Positions 1 through 9,013 of a DNA stretch of 64,000 nt are shown here, piece after piece. Location of the stretch: positions 5,084,001-5,148,000 of the forward strand of contig NZ_CP107772.1 of NCBI RefSeq assembly GCF_036345155.1. The letters are read 5' to 3'. Position 1 is the first letter of the stretch. Each line of letters opens with the position of its first letter. Under the pieces are notes generated by a model that saw only the letters and a program-made list of their open reading frames with translations, searched no databases and was not told the origin of the DNA. A program made the position numbers and the translations under genes. This DNA comes from Streptomyces sp. NBC_00582 (GTDB taxonomy: Bacteria > Actinomycetota > Actinomycetes > Streptomycetales > Streptomycetaceae).

Positions 1-140
1 CCGTACGGGAGATCGGCGCCAACCCGTCCGGTGAGGGCTTGCGCGGGGTCCTGGAGAGGATCGCCGGTATCGCCGCCGTCCTCGGCGCGGTGGGCACCCC
101 GGTCGTCACCGCCGTCATGGCCCTGATGGGCACGTCCTGA
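1..140 (+). CDS. C-terminal end of an unidentified protein (partial)
   Basis: An open frame enters from the left edge and ends at the TGA at 138-140. About 45 residues are visible. They end in a hydrophobic stretch rich in Ala, Val, Ile and Gly (about residues 20-42), which looks like a C-terminal membrane segment or a buried helix. Codon third positions are G/C rich, as expected for a real gene here. The family cannot be judged from so short a tail. Confidence 0.55.
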   Translation, partial: VREIGANPSGEGLRGVLERIAGIAAVLGAVGTPVVTAVMALMGTS

Positions 141-419
141 GGCGACCGGATCAGCTCGGGGCGCGGCCCCGGTCCCATGCCTCGCGTATCAGTTTCTGGT
201 CGAGCTGCGGTGCCTGGACGGCCATGGCCGCACCCGGCGGGTCCTGGCACAGGACGACCCGCCCCGTCGGCATCACCACCCCGCCCTGACGGCCGCCGAG
301 GAAGAGGGCCGTTTGCGGGCCGCGACGGAACACGCCTCGCGGGTGAGGAGCGGATGACCGCCGAACTCCTGGTGTGCAAATGGGTGGTTTTGGCCGGGAG
401 GTGACGGCGGACGGCCCGA
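141..419. other. gap without a supported gene
   Basis: No convincing gene is visible in these 279 bases. One plus-strand frame (about 136-357) is open and has coding-like composition, reading LVELRCLDGHGRTRR in the middle, but it has no ATG or GTG in a usable place and no ribosome binding site. It may be a gene remnant. I see no strong hairpin. Confidence 0.4.
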
Positions 420-1160
420 TCAGTTGTTGTACGACTCGTCGTACGGGTCCCGGGGTTCGGGTGTCGGCTTGGCGGACGTCACCCGGAGGTAGGGGATGGG
501 GCCGTTGTTGACGGGGTCATGGGTGCGGCGGGCGGTGTAGGTGCCGGTGACGGTCAGCCAGGTGTCGGGCTGGAGGACCGGCGGGATGGCGCCGGTGAGG
601 GCGACCTTGACCGGCTGGGCGTCCGCGGCGCAGCAGTTGAGGGCCATACGGACCAGGTAGGGGGTGCCGTCGTGGTCCAGGGCGATGAAACCGGTGAGCT
701 CGACGCGGCGGCCTTCGAGGGAACGGCCGTGGTCGTAGACGGCGCGGCCCGCGTAGTCGACGAGGCCGAGGGGCAGCGGGTCGGTGGCCGGGAGGGCCGG
801 ATAGGCGAGTGGTTCCTGCAGGGCCGTACCGGTGCGGGTCGCGCTGTAGGAGCCCAGGGCCGGCGGGGCGACGAGGATCAGGGCGAGGAGGGGGAGGATC
901 AGCAGCCAGGAGATCCGGGGTTCGGGGTGGGTGTGCTGCTCGCGGTGCGTCCCGTCGGGGGCATCGGCCTGCCCCTCCTTCCCCCTGCGGCGCTCGTACC
1001 ACGCCGTCGCCAGCGCCGCGACGATCAGGATCGCGCCGGACGCCAGCAGCAGCGGCCGCAGGCCCGCCTTGACGTAACGGAGGTAGAGGTCGGTGGTGCC
1101 TGCGTGCAGGAGGGCCGCGCCGAGGAGGAAGAGCACGGCCGCCTGGGACTGTCGGTTCAC
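420..1160 (-). CDS. TIGR03943-family putative permease subunit (YcgQ-like)
   Basis: The 246-residue protein has two or three N-terminal membrane helices (about residues 7-25, 33-52 and 80-100) and a soluble C-terminal domain with a conserved-looking double cysteine (ALNCCAADAQ). This is the layout of the TIGR03943/DUF1980 family, which is encoded beside DUF318 permeases. The GTG start at 1160 was chosen because it overlaps the stop of the upstream permease gene (GTGA at 1157-1160), indicating translational coupling. The same frame runs upstream through the permease gene, but that extension is a shadow. In Bacillus the YcgQ/YcgR pair belongs to the zinc (Zur) regulon as I recall. I see no clear Zur box here, so a metal-related role is only an inference. 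Confidence 0.8.
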   Translation of the reverse strand: MNRQSQAAVLFLLGAALLHAGTTDLYLRYVKAGLRPLLLASGAILIVAALATAWYERRRGKEGQADAPDGTHREQHTHPEPRISWLLILPLLALILVAPPALGSYSATRTGTALQEPLAYPALPATDPLPLGLVDYAGRAVYDHGRSLEGRRVELTGFIALDHDGTPYLVRMALNCCAADAQPVKVALTGAIPPVLQPDTWLTVTGTYTARRTHDPVNNGPIPYLRVTSAKPTPEPRDPYDESYNN

Positions 1161-2179
1161 AGCAGGACCGCTCCCGTCAGTACGGCCGACACGACGGCCA
1201 GGGCGAAGGTCATGGGCGCGAAGCGGAGCGCGAAGCCGCGGCCGAAGGTGCCGGCCTGCATCGCGAACAGCTTGAGGTCGATCATCGGGCCGACGACCAG
1301 GAACGCGAGCCGGGCCGTCAGGGAGAACTGGGTCAGGGACGCGGCCACGAAGGCGTCCGCCTCCGAGCAGATGGACAGGATCACCGCGAGCAGCGCGAGG
1401 GCCAGGACCGCGACGAACGGGTTGCCGGCCGCCGTACGCAGCCAGCTCTCCGGCGCGACCGCCTTCAGGGTCGCCGCCGCCATCGCGCCCACCACCAGGA
1501 AGCCGCCCGCGTGCATCACGTCGTGCCGCACCGAGTCCCAGAACGCGGCGCCCCTGGTCTGCCCCTCGTGATGGGTGTGCGCAGGGGGCCGCATCCAGTC
1601 CGTGCGGCCCACCCGCTGCCACAGCCACCCCATCGCACACGCCACCAGCAGGCTCGCGACGAACCGGGCCAGGACCATCTCCGGGTTCCGGGGGAAGGCC
1701 ACGGCCGTCGCCGTGAGCACGATCGGGTTGATGGCGGGGGCGGAGAGCAGGAAGGCGAGGGCCGCCGCCGGGGTCACCCCCCGGCGCACCAGCGCCCCCG
1801 CGACCGGCACCGAGGCGCACTCGCAGCCCGGCAGCACCGCCCCCGCCATCCCGGCGACCGGCACGGCCAGCGCGGGGCGGGAGGGCAGGGCGCGGGCGAA
1901 GAACGACGGGGGCACGTACACCGCGATCGCCGCCGACAGCAGCACGCCGAGCACCAGGAACGGCAGGGCCTGGATCACCACCGCCACGAACACCGTCGTC
2001 CAGCTCTGCATCACCGGCGCGGACAGGGCCCGCCGGACGGGGCTCTGGAGCAGCACGAGGAGCAGCAGGAGCAGGGTCAGGGCGAGGGGCGAGGTCAGCC
2101 GGCGGGGCTCCTCGGGGGGCACGGGGGCGGTGTCCCGGCGGGTGTCCCCGTCCTGCGGGGCCGCTTTGGTGATGGCCAC
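1157..2179 (-). CDS. permease of the DUF318/UPF0718 family (ArsP/YcgR-like)
   Basis: This 340-residue integral membrane protein has about eight hydrophobic helices. It carries the family motif around GCECASVPVAGAL in an early helix and a second conserved segment, SICSEADAFVAASL, near the C-terminal third. Homologues transport or extrude small metal-linked compounds, but the substrate is generally unknown. I start it at the GTG at 2179, because GGAGGT lies nine bases upstream. An ATG 18 codons earlier has no comparable site. The next gene overlaps by four bases, so the two are a translationally coupled two-component permease. A cytoplasmic His-rich loop (PAHTHHEGQ) could bind metal. Confidence 0.85.
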   Translation of the reverse strand: MAITKAAPQDGDTRRDTAPVPPEEPRRLTSPLALTLLLLLLVLLQSPVRRALSAPVMQSWTTVFVAVVIQALPFLVLGVLLSAAIAVYVPPSFFARALPSRPALAVPVAGMAGAVLPGCECASVPVAGALVRRGVTPAAALAFLLSAPAINPIVLTATAVAFPRNPEMVLARFVASLLVACAMGWLWQRVGRTDWMRPPAHTHHEGQTRGAAFWDSVRHDVMHAGGFLVVGAMAAATLKAVAPESWLRTAAGNPFVAVLALALLAVILSICSEADAFVAASLTQFSLTARLAFLVVGPMIDLKLFAMQAGTFGRGFALRFAPMTFALAVVSAVLTGAVLL

Positions 2180-2367
2180 GGGTCGGGCACCTCCGGGTTC
2201 CGGTTCCGGCTTATCCCTTGTCCCCCCCTTCATACGGCAGGCGTGCGCGGCACGTTCACCGGGCCTGTGGAACCTTCCGTCCCGGTACGGCAGTCTTCTT
2301 CCTCGTGGGGAGTCACGCGGGGAGCGTTCCGGGTCAGGGCAGGGCGACGGGTGCCATCGGCGCGCAC

Positions 2368-4239
2368 ATGGTGGTGTGCGGCGACGACGGGCTCGCGCAC
2401 CGGCTCGCCGCCGAACTCCGGGGCGTCTACGAGGAGCAGGTCACGCTCGTCGTACCGCCCGCCGAGCGCTCGGTGCGGCCGCCGGTCGTCGGGCGGGCCC
2501 GCGCGGTGTCGGCGGCGCTGCTCGACCGGGTGGTGAGCGCGGCGGTCAGCCGGGCCGCCGGCAACGGCCCCGCCCCCGCCCCCGCCCCCGCCCCCGGTGA
2601 ACCCTCCACCGGGCAGCGGACGTTGGAGGCCGTCGAGCCCACCGAGGCCGTGCTCGCCGAGGCGGGCGTGGAGCGGGCCGCCGCCCTCGCGCTCGTGTAC
2701 GAGGACGACGAGACCAACATCCGCGCCGCCCTCACCGCCCGTCGGCTCAACCCGCGGCTCCGGCTGGTCCTGCGGCTGTACAACCGACGGCTGGGCCTGC
2801 ACATCGAGGAACTCCTCGACCAGGCGGCCGCGTTGGCCGCCGGCGGCAACCCCTCGGCCGGGGGTGACGCCTCGACCACCGTGCTGTCCGACGCCGACAC
2901 CGCCGCGCCCGCGCTGGCCGCGTCCGCCGTCGCCGGCACCACCAAGGTCGTCCAGACGGACGGGCTGATGCTGCGCGCGGTCGAACGCCCACCGGGTGAG
3001 CCCGCCGGTGGCCGCCCCACGCTCGCGCTGCTGTCGGCGAACACGGCCGACCCCGCCTTCGCGGACGGTTCCGAGAGCAGTGGGGACCAGGGGCCGCTGC
3101 TGCTGCCGGACGCGGAGACGGTACGGGAGGCGGCCGGGCGGCGCGGCGCGGTGGAGCTGGAGCAGGTGTCGTACTCGACCCGTCCCGCCCCGCAGACGGG
3201 CCGGGGCCTCGGGACCGTGGCCCCCTTCGCCACCCTGTTCTCCCGCCGGCTGCGGCTGTCGCTGGCCGGCCTCGTGGCGTGTGTGCTCGCGCTGGCGGTG
3301 GCGCTGTGGGTGGTGACCGGGATCCATCCGCTGGGCGCGCTGTATCTGACCCTGCTGGACCTGTTCGCCATCAACGATCCGGCGATCGGGGCGAGTACGG
3401 CCCGTCAGGTGCTGCAACTGCTGTCCGGGCTGATGGGGTTGCTGCTGCTGCCGGTGCTGCTGGCGGCGGTGCTGGAGGCGCTCGGGACGTTCCGCGGGGC
3501 GGGGTCGCTGCGGCGGCCGCCGCGCGGGCTCGGCGGACATGTCGTCCTGCTCGGGGTGGGGAAGATCGGCACCCGGGTGCTGACCCGGCTGCGGGAGCTG
3601 AACATCCCCGTGGTGTGCGTGGAGGCGGGGCCCGAGGCACGCGGGCTCGCGGTGGCGCGGCGGCTGCGGGTGCCGGTGGTGCTGGGGGACGTCACGCAGG
3701 AGGGGGTGCTGGAGGCGGCGAAGATCCACCGGGCGCACGCGCTGCTCGCGGTGACCAGCTCCGACACGACGAACCTGGAGGCCGCGCTGTACGCCCGGAC
3801 GCTGCGGCCCGATCTGCGGGTGGTGCTGCGGCTGTACGACGACGACTTCGCGACCGCCGTGTACCGCACCCTGCGGGCCGCGCATCCGCAGGCGCTGACC
3901 CGGAGCCGGAGCGTGTCGCATCTGGCGGCGCCCTCGTTCGCCGGGGCGATGATGGGGCGGCAGATCCTGGGGGCGATCCCGGTGGAGCGGCGGGTGCTGC
4001 TGTTCGCCGCCCTGCGGGTCGGGGAGTGCGCACAGCTCACGGGCCGGACGGTCGGGGAGGCCTTCCGGGCGGGGCTGTGGCGGGTGCTGGCACTGGACAC
4101 CGGTGAGGGCGGGGACGGCTTGGTGTGGGACCTCCCGGACACGTATGTCCTGCGGGACTCGGACCGGGTGGTGCTGGCGGCGACACGGAGGGGGTTGGCG
4201 GAACTGCTGGGCAGGCGGGGCAGGGCGTCAGGCCGGTAG
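2368..4239 (+). CDS. CASTOR/POLLUX-like ion channel protein with two RCK/TrkA-N domains
   Basis: The 623-residue protein begins with a nucleotide-binding-like domain (MVVCGDDGLAHRLAAEL) and then has an Ala/Pro-rich linker. Two membrane helices near residues 300-325 and 350-375 flank a short pore-like loop. A second, better-preserved Rossmann domain follows (VVLLGVGKIGTRVLTRL, about residue 390). The order RCK - two TM - RCK, and the repeated motif NLEAALYAR/RVVLRLYDD, match bacterial relatives of plant CASTOR/POLLUX channels. Its likely job is potassium or calcium flux under nucleotide control. The start is uncertain: ATG 2368 lacks a strong SD, and an in-frame GTG about 20 codons upstream is possible. 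The gene stands alone between two minus-strand genes. Confidence 0.75.
   Translation: MVVCGDDGLAHRLAAELRGVYEEQVTLVVPPAERSVRPPVVGRARAVSAALLDRVVSAAVSRAAGNGPAPAPAPAPGEPSTGQRTLEAVEPTEAVLAEAGVERAAALALVYEDDETNIRAALTARRLNPRLRLVLRLYNRRLGLHIEELLDQAAALAAGGNPSAGGDASTTVLSDADTAAPALAASAVAGTTKVVQTDGLMLRAVERPPGEPAGGRPTLALLSANTADPAFADGSESSGDQGPLLLPDAETVREAAGRRGAVELEQVSYSTRPAPQTGRGLGTVAPFATLFSRRLRLSLAGLVACVLALAVALWVVTGIHPLGALYLTLLDLFAINDPAIGASTARQVLQLLSGLMGLLLLPVLLAAVLEALGTFRGAGSLRRPPRGLGGHVVLLGVGKIGTRVLTRLRELNIPVVCVEAGPEARGLAVARRLRVPVVLGDVTQEGVLEAAKIHRAHALLAVTSSDTTNLEAALYARTLRPDLRVVLRLYDDDFATAVYRTLRAAHPQALTRSRSVSHLAAPSFAGAMMGRQILGAIPVERRVLLFAALRVGECAQLTGRTVGEAFRAGLWRVLALDTGEGGDGLVWDLPDTYVLRDSDRVVLAATRRGLAELLGRRGRASGR
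2568..2596 (+). repeat. hexanucleotide microsatellite inside the channel gene
   Basis: CCCCG is followed by four perfect CCCCCG units. In frame this encodes alternating Pro-Ala in the linker after the first nucleotide-binding domain. The length is a multiple of three per unit, so copy-number change would lengthen or shorten the linker without a frameshift. Confidence 0.8.
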
Positions 4240-4260
4240 GGGGCAGCGGGACTGCGACTC

Positions 4261-4311
4261 CCCAGGGGCGCGGGGAACTGCGCGATCAGCTCCCACGCGC
4301 CCGCGCCCGAC
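4261..4311. repeat. REP-like Streptomyces intergenic element
   Basis: The segment beginning CCCAGGGGCGCGGGGAACTG and running on through GCGCGATCAGCTCC lies between two convergent genes. I recall very similar dispersed sequences between many Streptomyces genes. Only one copy is in this window, so its repeat nature rests on memory. Its place between convergent stop codons would fit a role in transcript ends. Confidence 0.45.
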
Positions 4312-4321
4312 ACCGCGCCCC

Positions 4322-6136
4322 TTACTTCAGGTACCTCTCCGCGAACTCCAGTTCCAGCCGGACCTGCTTGATCCGCTCGTCGACGACCAGTGACCCGTGC
4401 CCGGCGTCGTAGCGGTACACCTCGTGCACGGCCCCCCGGGCCTCCAGCCGCTTCACATAGTTGTCGATCTGGCGGATGGGGCAGCGCGGGTCGTTCACCC
4501 CCGCAGAGATGTAGACCGGCGCCTTGACGTCGTCGACGTACGTCAGGGGCGACGAGGCCTCGAAGCGGTCCGGCACCTCCTCCGGGGTGCCCCCGAGCAG
4601 CGTCCGGTCCATCGCCTTCAGCGCCTCCATCTCGTCGTGGTACGCCGTGACGTAGTCCGCGACCGGCACCGCCGCGATCCCCAGCGTCCACGCGTCCGGC
4701 TGGGTGCCGAGCCCGAGGAGGGTGAGGTAGCCGCCCCAGGAGCCGCCGGTGAGGATCAGCCGGGCGGGGTCGGCGAGACCCGACGACACGGCCCACTCCC
4801 GGACCGCCTCGATGTCCTCCAGCTCGATCAGACCGACCCGCACCTTCAGCGCGTCCGTCCAGGCCCGCCCGTACCCCGTGGAGCCGCGGTAGTTGACGCG
4901 GATCACCGCGTACCCGTGGTCCACCCAGGCCGCCGGCGCCGCCGCGAAGGCGTCGCTGTCGTGCCAGGTCGGACCGCCGTGGATGTCGAAGACGGTCGGC
5001 AGCGGCCCGCTCGCCCCCGCCGGCTTCTGGACCAGCGCGTGGATCCGGCCGCCGGGGCCCTCCACCCACACGTCCTCCACGGCGACCGAGCCCGGGGACT
5101 TCATCCCGGGCGGGTCGAGGACGACCTGCCCGGTCGTCGAGCGGACCACCGGCGGCTCGGCGGCCGAGGACCACAGGTACTCCACGCTGCCGTCCGGCCG
5201 CGCCGTCGCCCCCGAGACCGTGCCCCGCGGGGTCGGCACCCGCTCGAGACCGCCGCCCGCCAGGTCGTAGCGGAAGAGTTCGCTGCGCGCCTCGAAGCTG
5301 TGCGCGATGAGCAGCCCGGAGCCGTCCGGGTACCACTCGGCGCTGACGTCACCCGGCAGGTCCAGCGCCAGGTCGGTCTCCTCGCCCGTGGCCACGTCCC
5401 ACACGAGCGGTTCCCAGCGGCCGCGCCGCTGGTGTCCGATCAGCAGCCGGGTGTCGCCGTCCACCGGGGCGAAGCCCAGGACCTCCAGGCCCAGCTCCTC
5501 CTTGCCGCCGTCGGTGTCGTCCAGCTCGGCGACCCGCGTGCCGTCCGGGCGCACCACCCGCAGCGCGGAGTGCATCGCGTCGCCGTGCTCGGTGTGCTCG
5601 ATCGCGATCAGCGTGCCGTCGTGGGAGAGGTCCCCGACGCCCGCCGACTCCCGGTGGCGGTACAGCTCGAAGGGCGCCTCGCCGACCCGTGCCACATGGA
5701 TCGTCGTCCCCTCCTCGTCGGTCGAACGGCCCACCACCGCCGTCCGTCCGTCGCGGCCGAGCGCGAGGCCCGCCGGGTACGACGGGTCGAGGCCGGGGGT
5801 GGCCAGCTCGTCCTCGCCGCCCTCGAACGGCTGCCGGCGCCAGACGCCGAACTCGTCGCCGTCCTTGTCGTCGAACCACCAGATCCACGCGCCGTCCGGG
5901 GAGAGCACGCCGTCCGTCGTGCCGTTCGCCCGTTGCGTCACCTGCCGCTGCTCGCCGGTGGCCCGGTCCCAGGCGTACAGCTCATACGTACCCGTCGCAT
6001 TGGAGACGAACAGGGAACGGTCGGGCGTGTCCTCCGCCCAGTCCGGCAATGACACCCTGGGCGCCCTGAAGCGCTTCTCCCAGTCCGGCGTCTCCTCGTG
6101 CCGCCCCGGCGCGGCGGACCCGTAGCTCTCAGTCAT
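4322..6136 (-). CDS. S9-family serine peptidase (prolyl oligopeptidase / acylaminoacyl-peptidase type)
   Basis: This 604-residue cytoplasmic protein has an N-terminal beta-propeller-like half with repeated SPDG/YPDGSG blades (about residues 40-340) and a C-terminal alpha/beta-hydrolase half. The catalytic triad is readable: Ser466 in GGSWGGY, Asp549 in GVNDPRCP and His580 in DAGHGS. The oxyanion-side motif DIHGGPTW precedes it. The length and order are normal for S9 enzymes that trim short peptides or N-acylated residues. No signal peptide is visible. The ATG at 6136 is divergent from the SURF1 gene, with about 170 bases between them. Confidence 0.9.
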   Translation of the reverse strand: MTESYGSAAPGRHEETPDWEKRFRAPRVSLPDWAEDTPDRSLFVSNATGTYELYAWDRATGEQRQVTQRANGTTDGVLSPDGAWIWWFDDKDGDEFGVWRRQPFEGGEDELATPGLDPSYPAGLALGRDGRTAVVGRSTDEEGTTIHVARVGEAPFELYRHRESAGVGDLSHDGTLIAIEHTEHGDAMHSALRVVRPDGTRVAELDDTDGGKEELGLEVLGFAPVDGDTRLLIGHQRRGRWEPLVWDVATGEETDLALDLPGDVSAEWYPDGSGLLIAHSFEARSELFRYDLAGGGLERVPTPRGTVSGATARPDGSVEYLWSSAAEPPVVRSTTGQVVLDPPGMKSPGSVAVEDVWVEGPGGRIHALVQKPAGASGPLPTVFDIHGGPTWHDSDAFAAAPAAWVDHGYAVIRVNYRGSTGYGRAWTDALKVRVGLIELEDIEAVREWAVSSGLADPARLILTGGSWGGYLTLLGLGTQPDAWTLGIAAVPVADYVTAYHDEMEALKAMDRTLLGGTPEEVPDRFEASSPLTYVDDVKAPVYISAGVNDPRCPIRQIDNYVKRLEARGAVHEVYRYDAGHGSLVVDERIKQVRLELEFAERYLK

Positions 6137-6308
6137 GGACCCATACTGCCCGCCCTCGGCGACAAACGACCTCCGCTGGGCGCGGCCTGTGGATAACCTT
6201 TACATCCGCGCAGGTCAGACGATTTTCTGTGGTGACTGCAACAACTGGCGACCGAGGCGTGCCGACCCCGCGCCCGGGCACCTCGGCCGTGCCACGTACC
6301 GTGGTGGC

Positions 6309-7118
6309 GTGTACCGGTTCCTGCTGACGCCCCGCTGGTGGGGGATCAACGTCTTCGTGCTGCTGGCGATCCCCTTCTGTGTGTTCATGGGGTCCTGGCA
6401 GCTCAGCCGGTTCGAGGCGCGGGTCGACGACCACCGGACGGCGAAGGCCCGGGCCGAGACCGACCGTGAGGAGGCGGCCCGGCCGCTCGCGGAGCTGCTG
6501 CCCGTGGACAAGGCGACCTCCGGCAAGCAGGTCACCGCCGTCGGCCGGTACGGAAGGCAGTTGCTGGTGCCCGGCCGTGAGCTGGACGGCAGGAACGGCT
6601 TCTATGTGCTGACCCTGCTGCGCACCGACGGCGGCAAGGCCCTGCCCGTCGTCCGCGGCTGGCTGCCCGGCACGGCGGACGCCGCGAAGGCGCCCGCGCC
6701 GCCCTCCGGCGAGGTCACCGTGACCGGCGCGCTCCAGGCCTCCGAGCAGCCGGGTGACAACGGCGTGAGCGCCGAGGGCGGCCTGCCGTCCGGGCAGACC
6801 GCGGCGATCAGCGCCGCCTCCCTGGTCAACCTCGTGCCGTACGACGTCTACGACGCGTGGGTCACCCTCGACCGCGCCGACAGCGGCATGAGGACGGTGC
6901 CGGTGAGCGCGGCCCCGAACACGGGGCTGGATCTGAAGGCGTTCCAGAACCTGGGCTACACCGGCGAGTGGTTCGTCTTCGCCGGGTTCGTGGTGTTCAT
7001 GTGGTTCCGGCTGCTGCGCCGCGAGGTGGAGTTCGCACGGGACGCGGCCCTCGGGATCGCTCCCGAGGGGTCCGAGGCGGTGGTGGCTCAGGAGGACGCC
7101 AGCACGCCCGTCCGGTAG
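6309..7118 (+). CDS. SURF1-family cytochrome c oxidase assembly protein
   Basis: The 269-residue protein has the SURF1 plan: an N-terminal membrane helix directly after a short basic leader (VYRFLLTPRWWGINVFVLLA, then FMGSWQLSRFE), a periplasmic domain of about 200 residues, and a second helix near residue 220 (WFVFAGFVVFMWFRLL). SURF1 proteins help insert haem into subunit I of the aa3 oxidase. The open frame extends 58 codons upstream, but that part lacks family features, so I chose the GTG at 6309. The SD there is weak. The 3' end overlaps the convergent gene by 31 bases. Confidence 0.85.
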   Translation: MYRFLLTPRWWGINVFVLLAIPFCVFMGSWQLSRFEARVDDHRTAKARAETDREEAARPLAELLPVDKATSGKQVTAVGRYGRQLLVPGRELDGRNGFYVLTLLRTDGGKALPVVRGWLPGTADAAKAPAPPSGEVTVTGALQASEQPGDNGVSAEGGLPSGQTAAISAASLVNLVPYDVYDAWVTLDRADSGMRTVPVSAAPNTGLDLKAFQNLGYTGEWFVFAGFVVFMWFRLLRREVEFARDAALGIAPEGSEAVVAQEDASTPVR

Positions 7119-8233
7119 ACCGTCCCCGCGCAGGCGTTCGGCACGGTCGCCGAGACGGTCGTGGAGCCGTCGTCCGCGGTGTAGGCCACGACCACGCTGC
7201 CGTCGGCGGTGCCGTCCTCGGTGAGCAGCTGGCTGCTGACGCCCGTGGAGGTGTCACCCGTGGTGCTCGACTGCTCGGTCGGCGACGGGGAGGGCGAGGT
7301 CTCGCCTCCGGTGCTGCCGCCGCTGGTGCTCGTGGTCGGACAGGTCTCGGTCGGCTGCCAGGCGAACTTCACCTCGTACGCGGACCCCGGCGCGAGGACG
7401 TACTGGGTGACGTAGAGGGAGGGGTCGGGCAGGCCGGCCGCCGCGTCGCCGGAGGCGTGCTGCACAACGGTGATCTTCGTCGGGTCGGCGGCGCCCTGGG
7501 CGGCCGGGGTGAGGGTGACGGCACCGGCGACGGTGCAGGCCGAGTCGGAGACGTTGGCGACGCGGAAGGTGCCGTAGACGATCCCGGCGGAGTCGGCGCC
7601 GGCCACGTTCGCGGAGGTGGAGCCGAGCTGGGAGGCGGTGCAGGCGGCGGCGGAGTCGGCGGCGGTCGAGGAGGACGCGCTGCCGCTGGAGGCGCCGGTG
7701 CTGCCGGTGCCCTTGCTCTCGCCGGTCTCGGTGCTGCCGCCCTTGCCCTGCTCGTCGGTCTTGCCGGAGGAGTCGCCGACCTTGCCGCCGGTGGTCCCGT
7801 CGGGGCCCTTGCCCTGACTGGTGCCGCCCTGGGCCTGGGAGGCCTGGCCGGCGATGGCGGGGTTGGCGTCGGAGCCGCCGGCGGCGGAGACGTGCAGGAC
7901 GGCGGGGACGGCGGTGCCGACGAAGAGCGCCGCGGCGGCCATGCCGACGGCGGCCTGCCGCTTGCGGGCGCGGCGGGCGGGGACGGCCCGGCGCAGATGG
8001 TCCAGGCTCCCCTCGCGCGGCTCCATCTCCTGGACCGCCTGGTGCAGCATCCGGCGCAGTGCCAGCTCGTCCGAGTCGAGCCCGCCCCGGCCCTGGTCGT
8101 CGAGGTGGTGGTTCACGGTTTCGTTCCCAGCGTGCGATTGCTTCGGGTCGTCTGTGTCCGGCCGCATCGGCTCGTGCCACGCGTACGGTTCGTGGCGCTC
8201 GTGCGAGTCGCGGCCCTCGGCCTCGTCGTTCAC
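7088..8233 (-). CDS. single-pass membrane protein with Ser/Gly-rich linker, partner of ECF sigma factor
   Basis: The protein has 381 residues. A cytoplasmic N-terminal segment of about 90 residues ends in a basic patch. One membrane helix follows (about 92-115, AAVGMAAAALFVGTAVPAVL), then a long Gly/Ser/Thr/Lys linker and an outer domain with paired cysteines that resembles DUF4232. The gene overlaps the sigma-factor stop by four bases and is surely cotranscribed with it. Topology and position suggest a sensor or anti-sigma-like partner. However, I see no zinc-type HxxxCxxC anti-sigma motif, so that role is inference. Confidence 0.75.
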   Translation of the reverse strand: MNDEAEGRDSHERHEPYAWHEPMRPDTDDPKQSHAGNETVNHHLDDQGRGGLDSDELALRRMLHQAVQEMEPREGSLDHLRRAVPARRARKRQAAVGMAAAALFVGTAVPAVLHVSAAGGSDANPAIAGQASQAQGGTSQGKGPDGTTGGKVGDSSGKTDEQGKGGSTETGESKGTGSTGASSGSASSSTAADSAAACTASQLGSTSANVAGADSAGIVYGTFRVANVSDSACTVAGAVTLTPAAQGAADPTKITVVQHASGDAAAGLPDPSLYVTQYVLAPGSAYEVKFAWQPTETCPTTSTSGGSTGGETSPSPSPTEQSSTTGDTSTGVSSQLLTEDGTADGSVVVAYTADDGSTTVSATVPNACAGTVYRTGVLASS

Positions 8234-8910
8234 GCCGACGCCTCCATCGAGATGCGCAGGGCGGCTATGCCGCGTGAGCCGTAGGCCTTGACCGACCCCA
8301 GGGAGATGCCGAGGGTCTCGGCGACCTGGGCCTCGGTCATGTCGGCGAAGTAGCGCAGCACGAGGACCTCGCGCTGGCGGCGCTGGAGGCCCTTCATCGC
8401 CTTGATGAGCGAGTCGCGCTCGAGCTGGTCGTAGGCGCCCTCCTCCGCGCTGGCCATGTCCGGCATCGGCTTGGACAGCAGCTTCAGTCCGAGGATGCGG
8501 CGGCGCAGGGCGGAGCGGGAGAGGTTGACGACGGTCTGGCGCAGATAGGCGAGGGTCTTCTCCGGGTCGCGGACGCGTTTGCGCGCGGAGTGGACGCGGA
8601 TGAAGGCCTCCTGGACGACGTCCTCGCAGGAGGCGGTGTCGTCGAGGAGGAGGGCGGCGAGACCGAGCAGCGAGCGGTAGTGGGCCCGGTAGGTCTCGGT
8701 GAGGTGGTCGACGGTGGTACCGGCGGCCACGGTGTTCTCGGCGGAGGCGGACTGGTCGGCGCCGTCACGCTGGCTGGGGATGCGGGTGGGCCGCGCTGCG
8801 GGCATGGGCGCGATCACCGGCATGCCGCCGGGTGCCCCGGCGACACGGGGTCGCAGGACGGCACGTGTCCTGGGAAGTTCGAGTACCTCTGCCACGCCAG
8901 TTGGACACAC
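8230..8910 (-). CDS. RNA polymerase ECF sigma factor (SigE-family, sigma-70 regions 2 and 4)
   Basis: The 226-residue protein carries region 2 (LLGLAALLLDDTASCEDVVQEAFIRV as two blocks, about residues 80-108) and region 4 with its helix-turn-helix (EAQVAETLGISLGSVKAYG, about 195-213). The first 60 residues are a Pro/Arg-rich extension unlike the core. The GTG at 8910 has a G-run just ahead of it; another in-frame GTG lies five codons on. It is cotranscribed with the membrane protein downstream. The 338-base upstream region holds two tandem palindromes that may be control sites. Confidence 0.85.
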   Translation of the reverse strand: MCPTGVAEVLELPRTRAVLRPRVAGAPGGMPVIAPMPAARPTRIPSQRDGADQSASAENTVAAGTTVDHLTETYRAHYRSLLGLAALLLDDTASCEDVVQEAFIRVHSARKRVRDPEKTLAYLRQTVVNLSRSALRRRILGLKLLSKPMPDMASAEEGAYDQLERDSLIKAMKGLQRRQREVLVLRYFADMTEAQVAETLGISLGSVKAYGSRGIAALRISMEASA

Positions 8911-9013
8911 GTCCCCCCGTGGAGGTTGTACGTGCCGGGCGTCACTTTTCCGTCGGACGAGGCCACGCCTACCCGTCTCATGTGTCCCGCTCTTCCCTTG
9001 TATCCCATATGAA

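Noticed and set aside
420..1820. 466-residue minus-strand frame as one protein
   Set aside because: The first half is an Arg/Gly/Pro-rich shadow of the permease gene; the coupled GTG at 1160 gives the family-length protein.
2230..3921. 563-residue minus-strand frame opposite the channel gene
   Set aside because: It is Arg/Gln/His/Pro-rich low-complexity sequence, typical of an antisense shadow in high-GC DNA.
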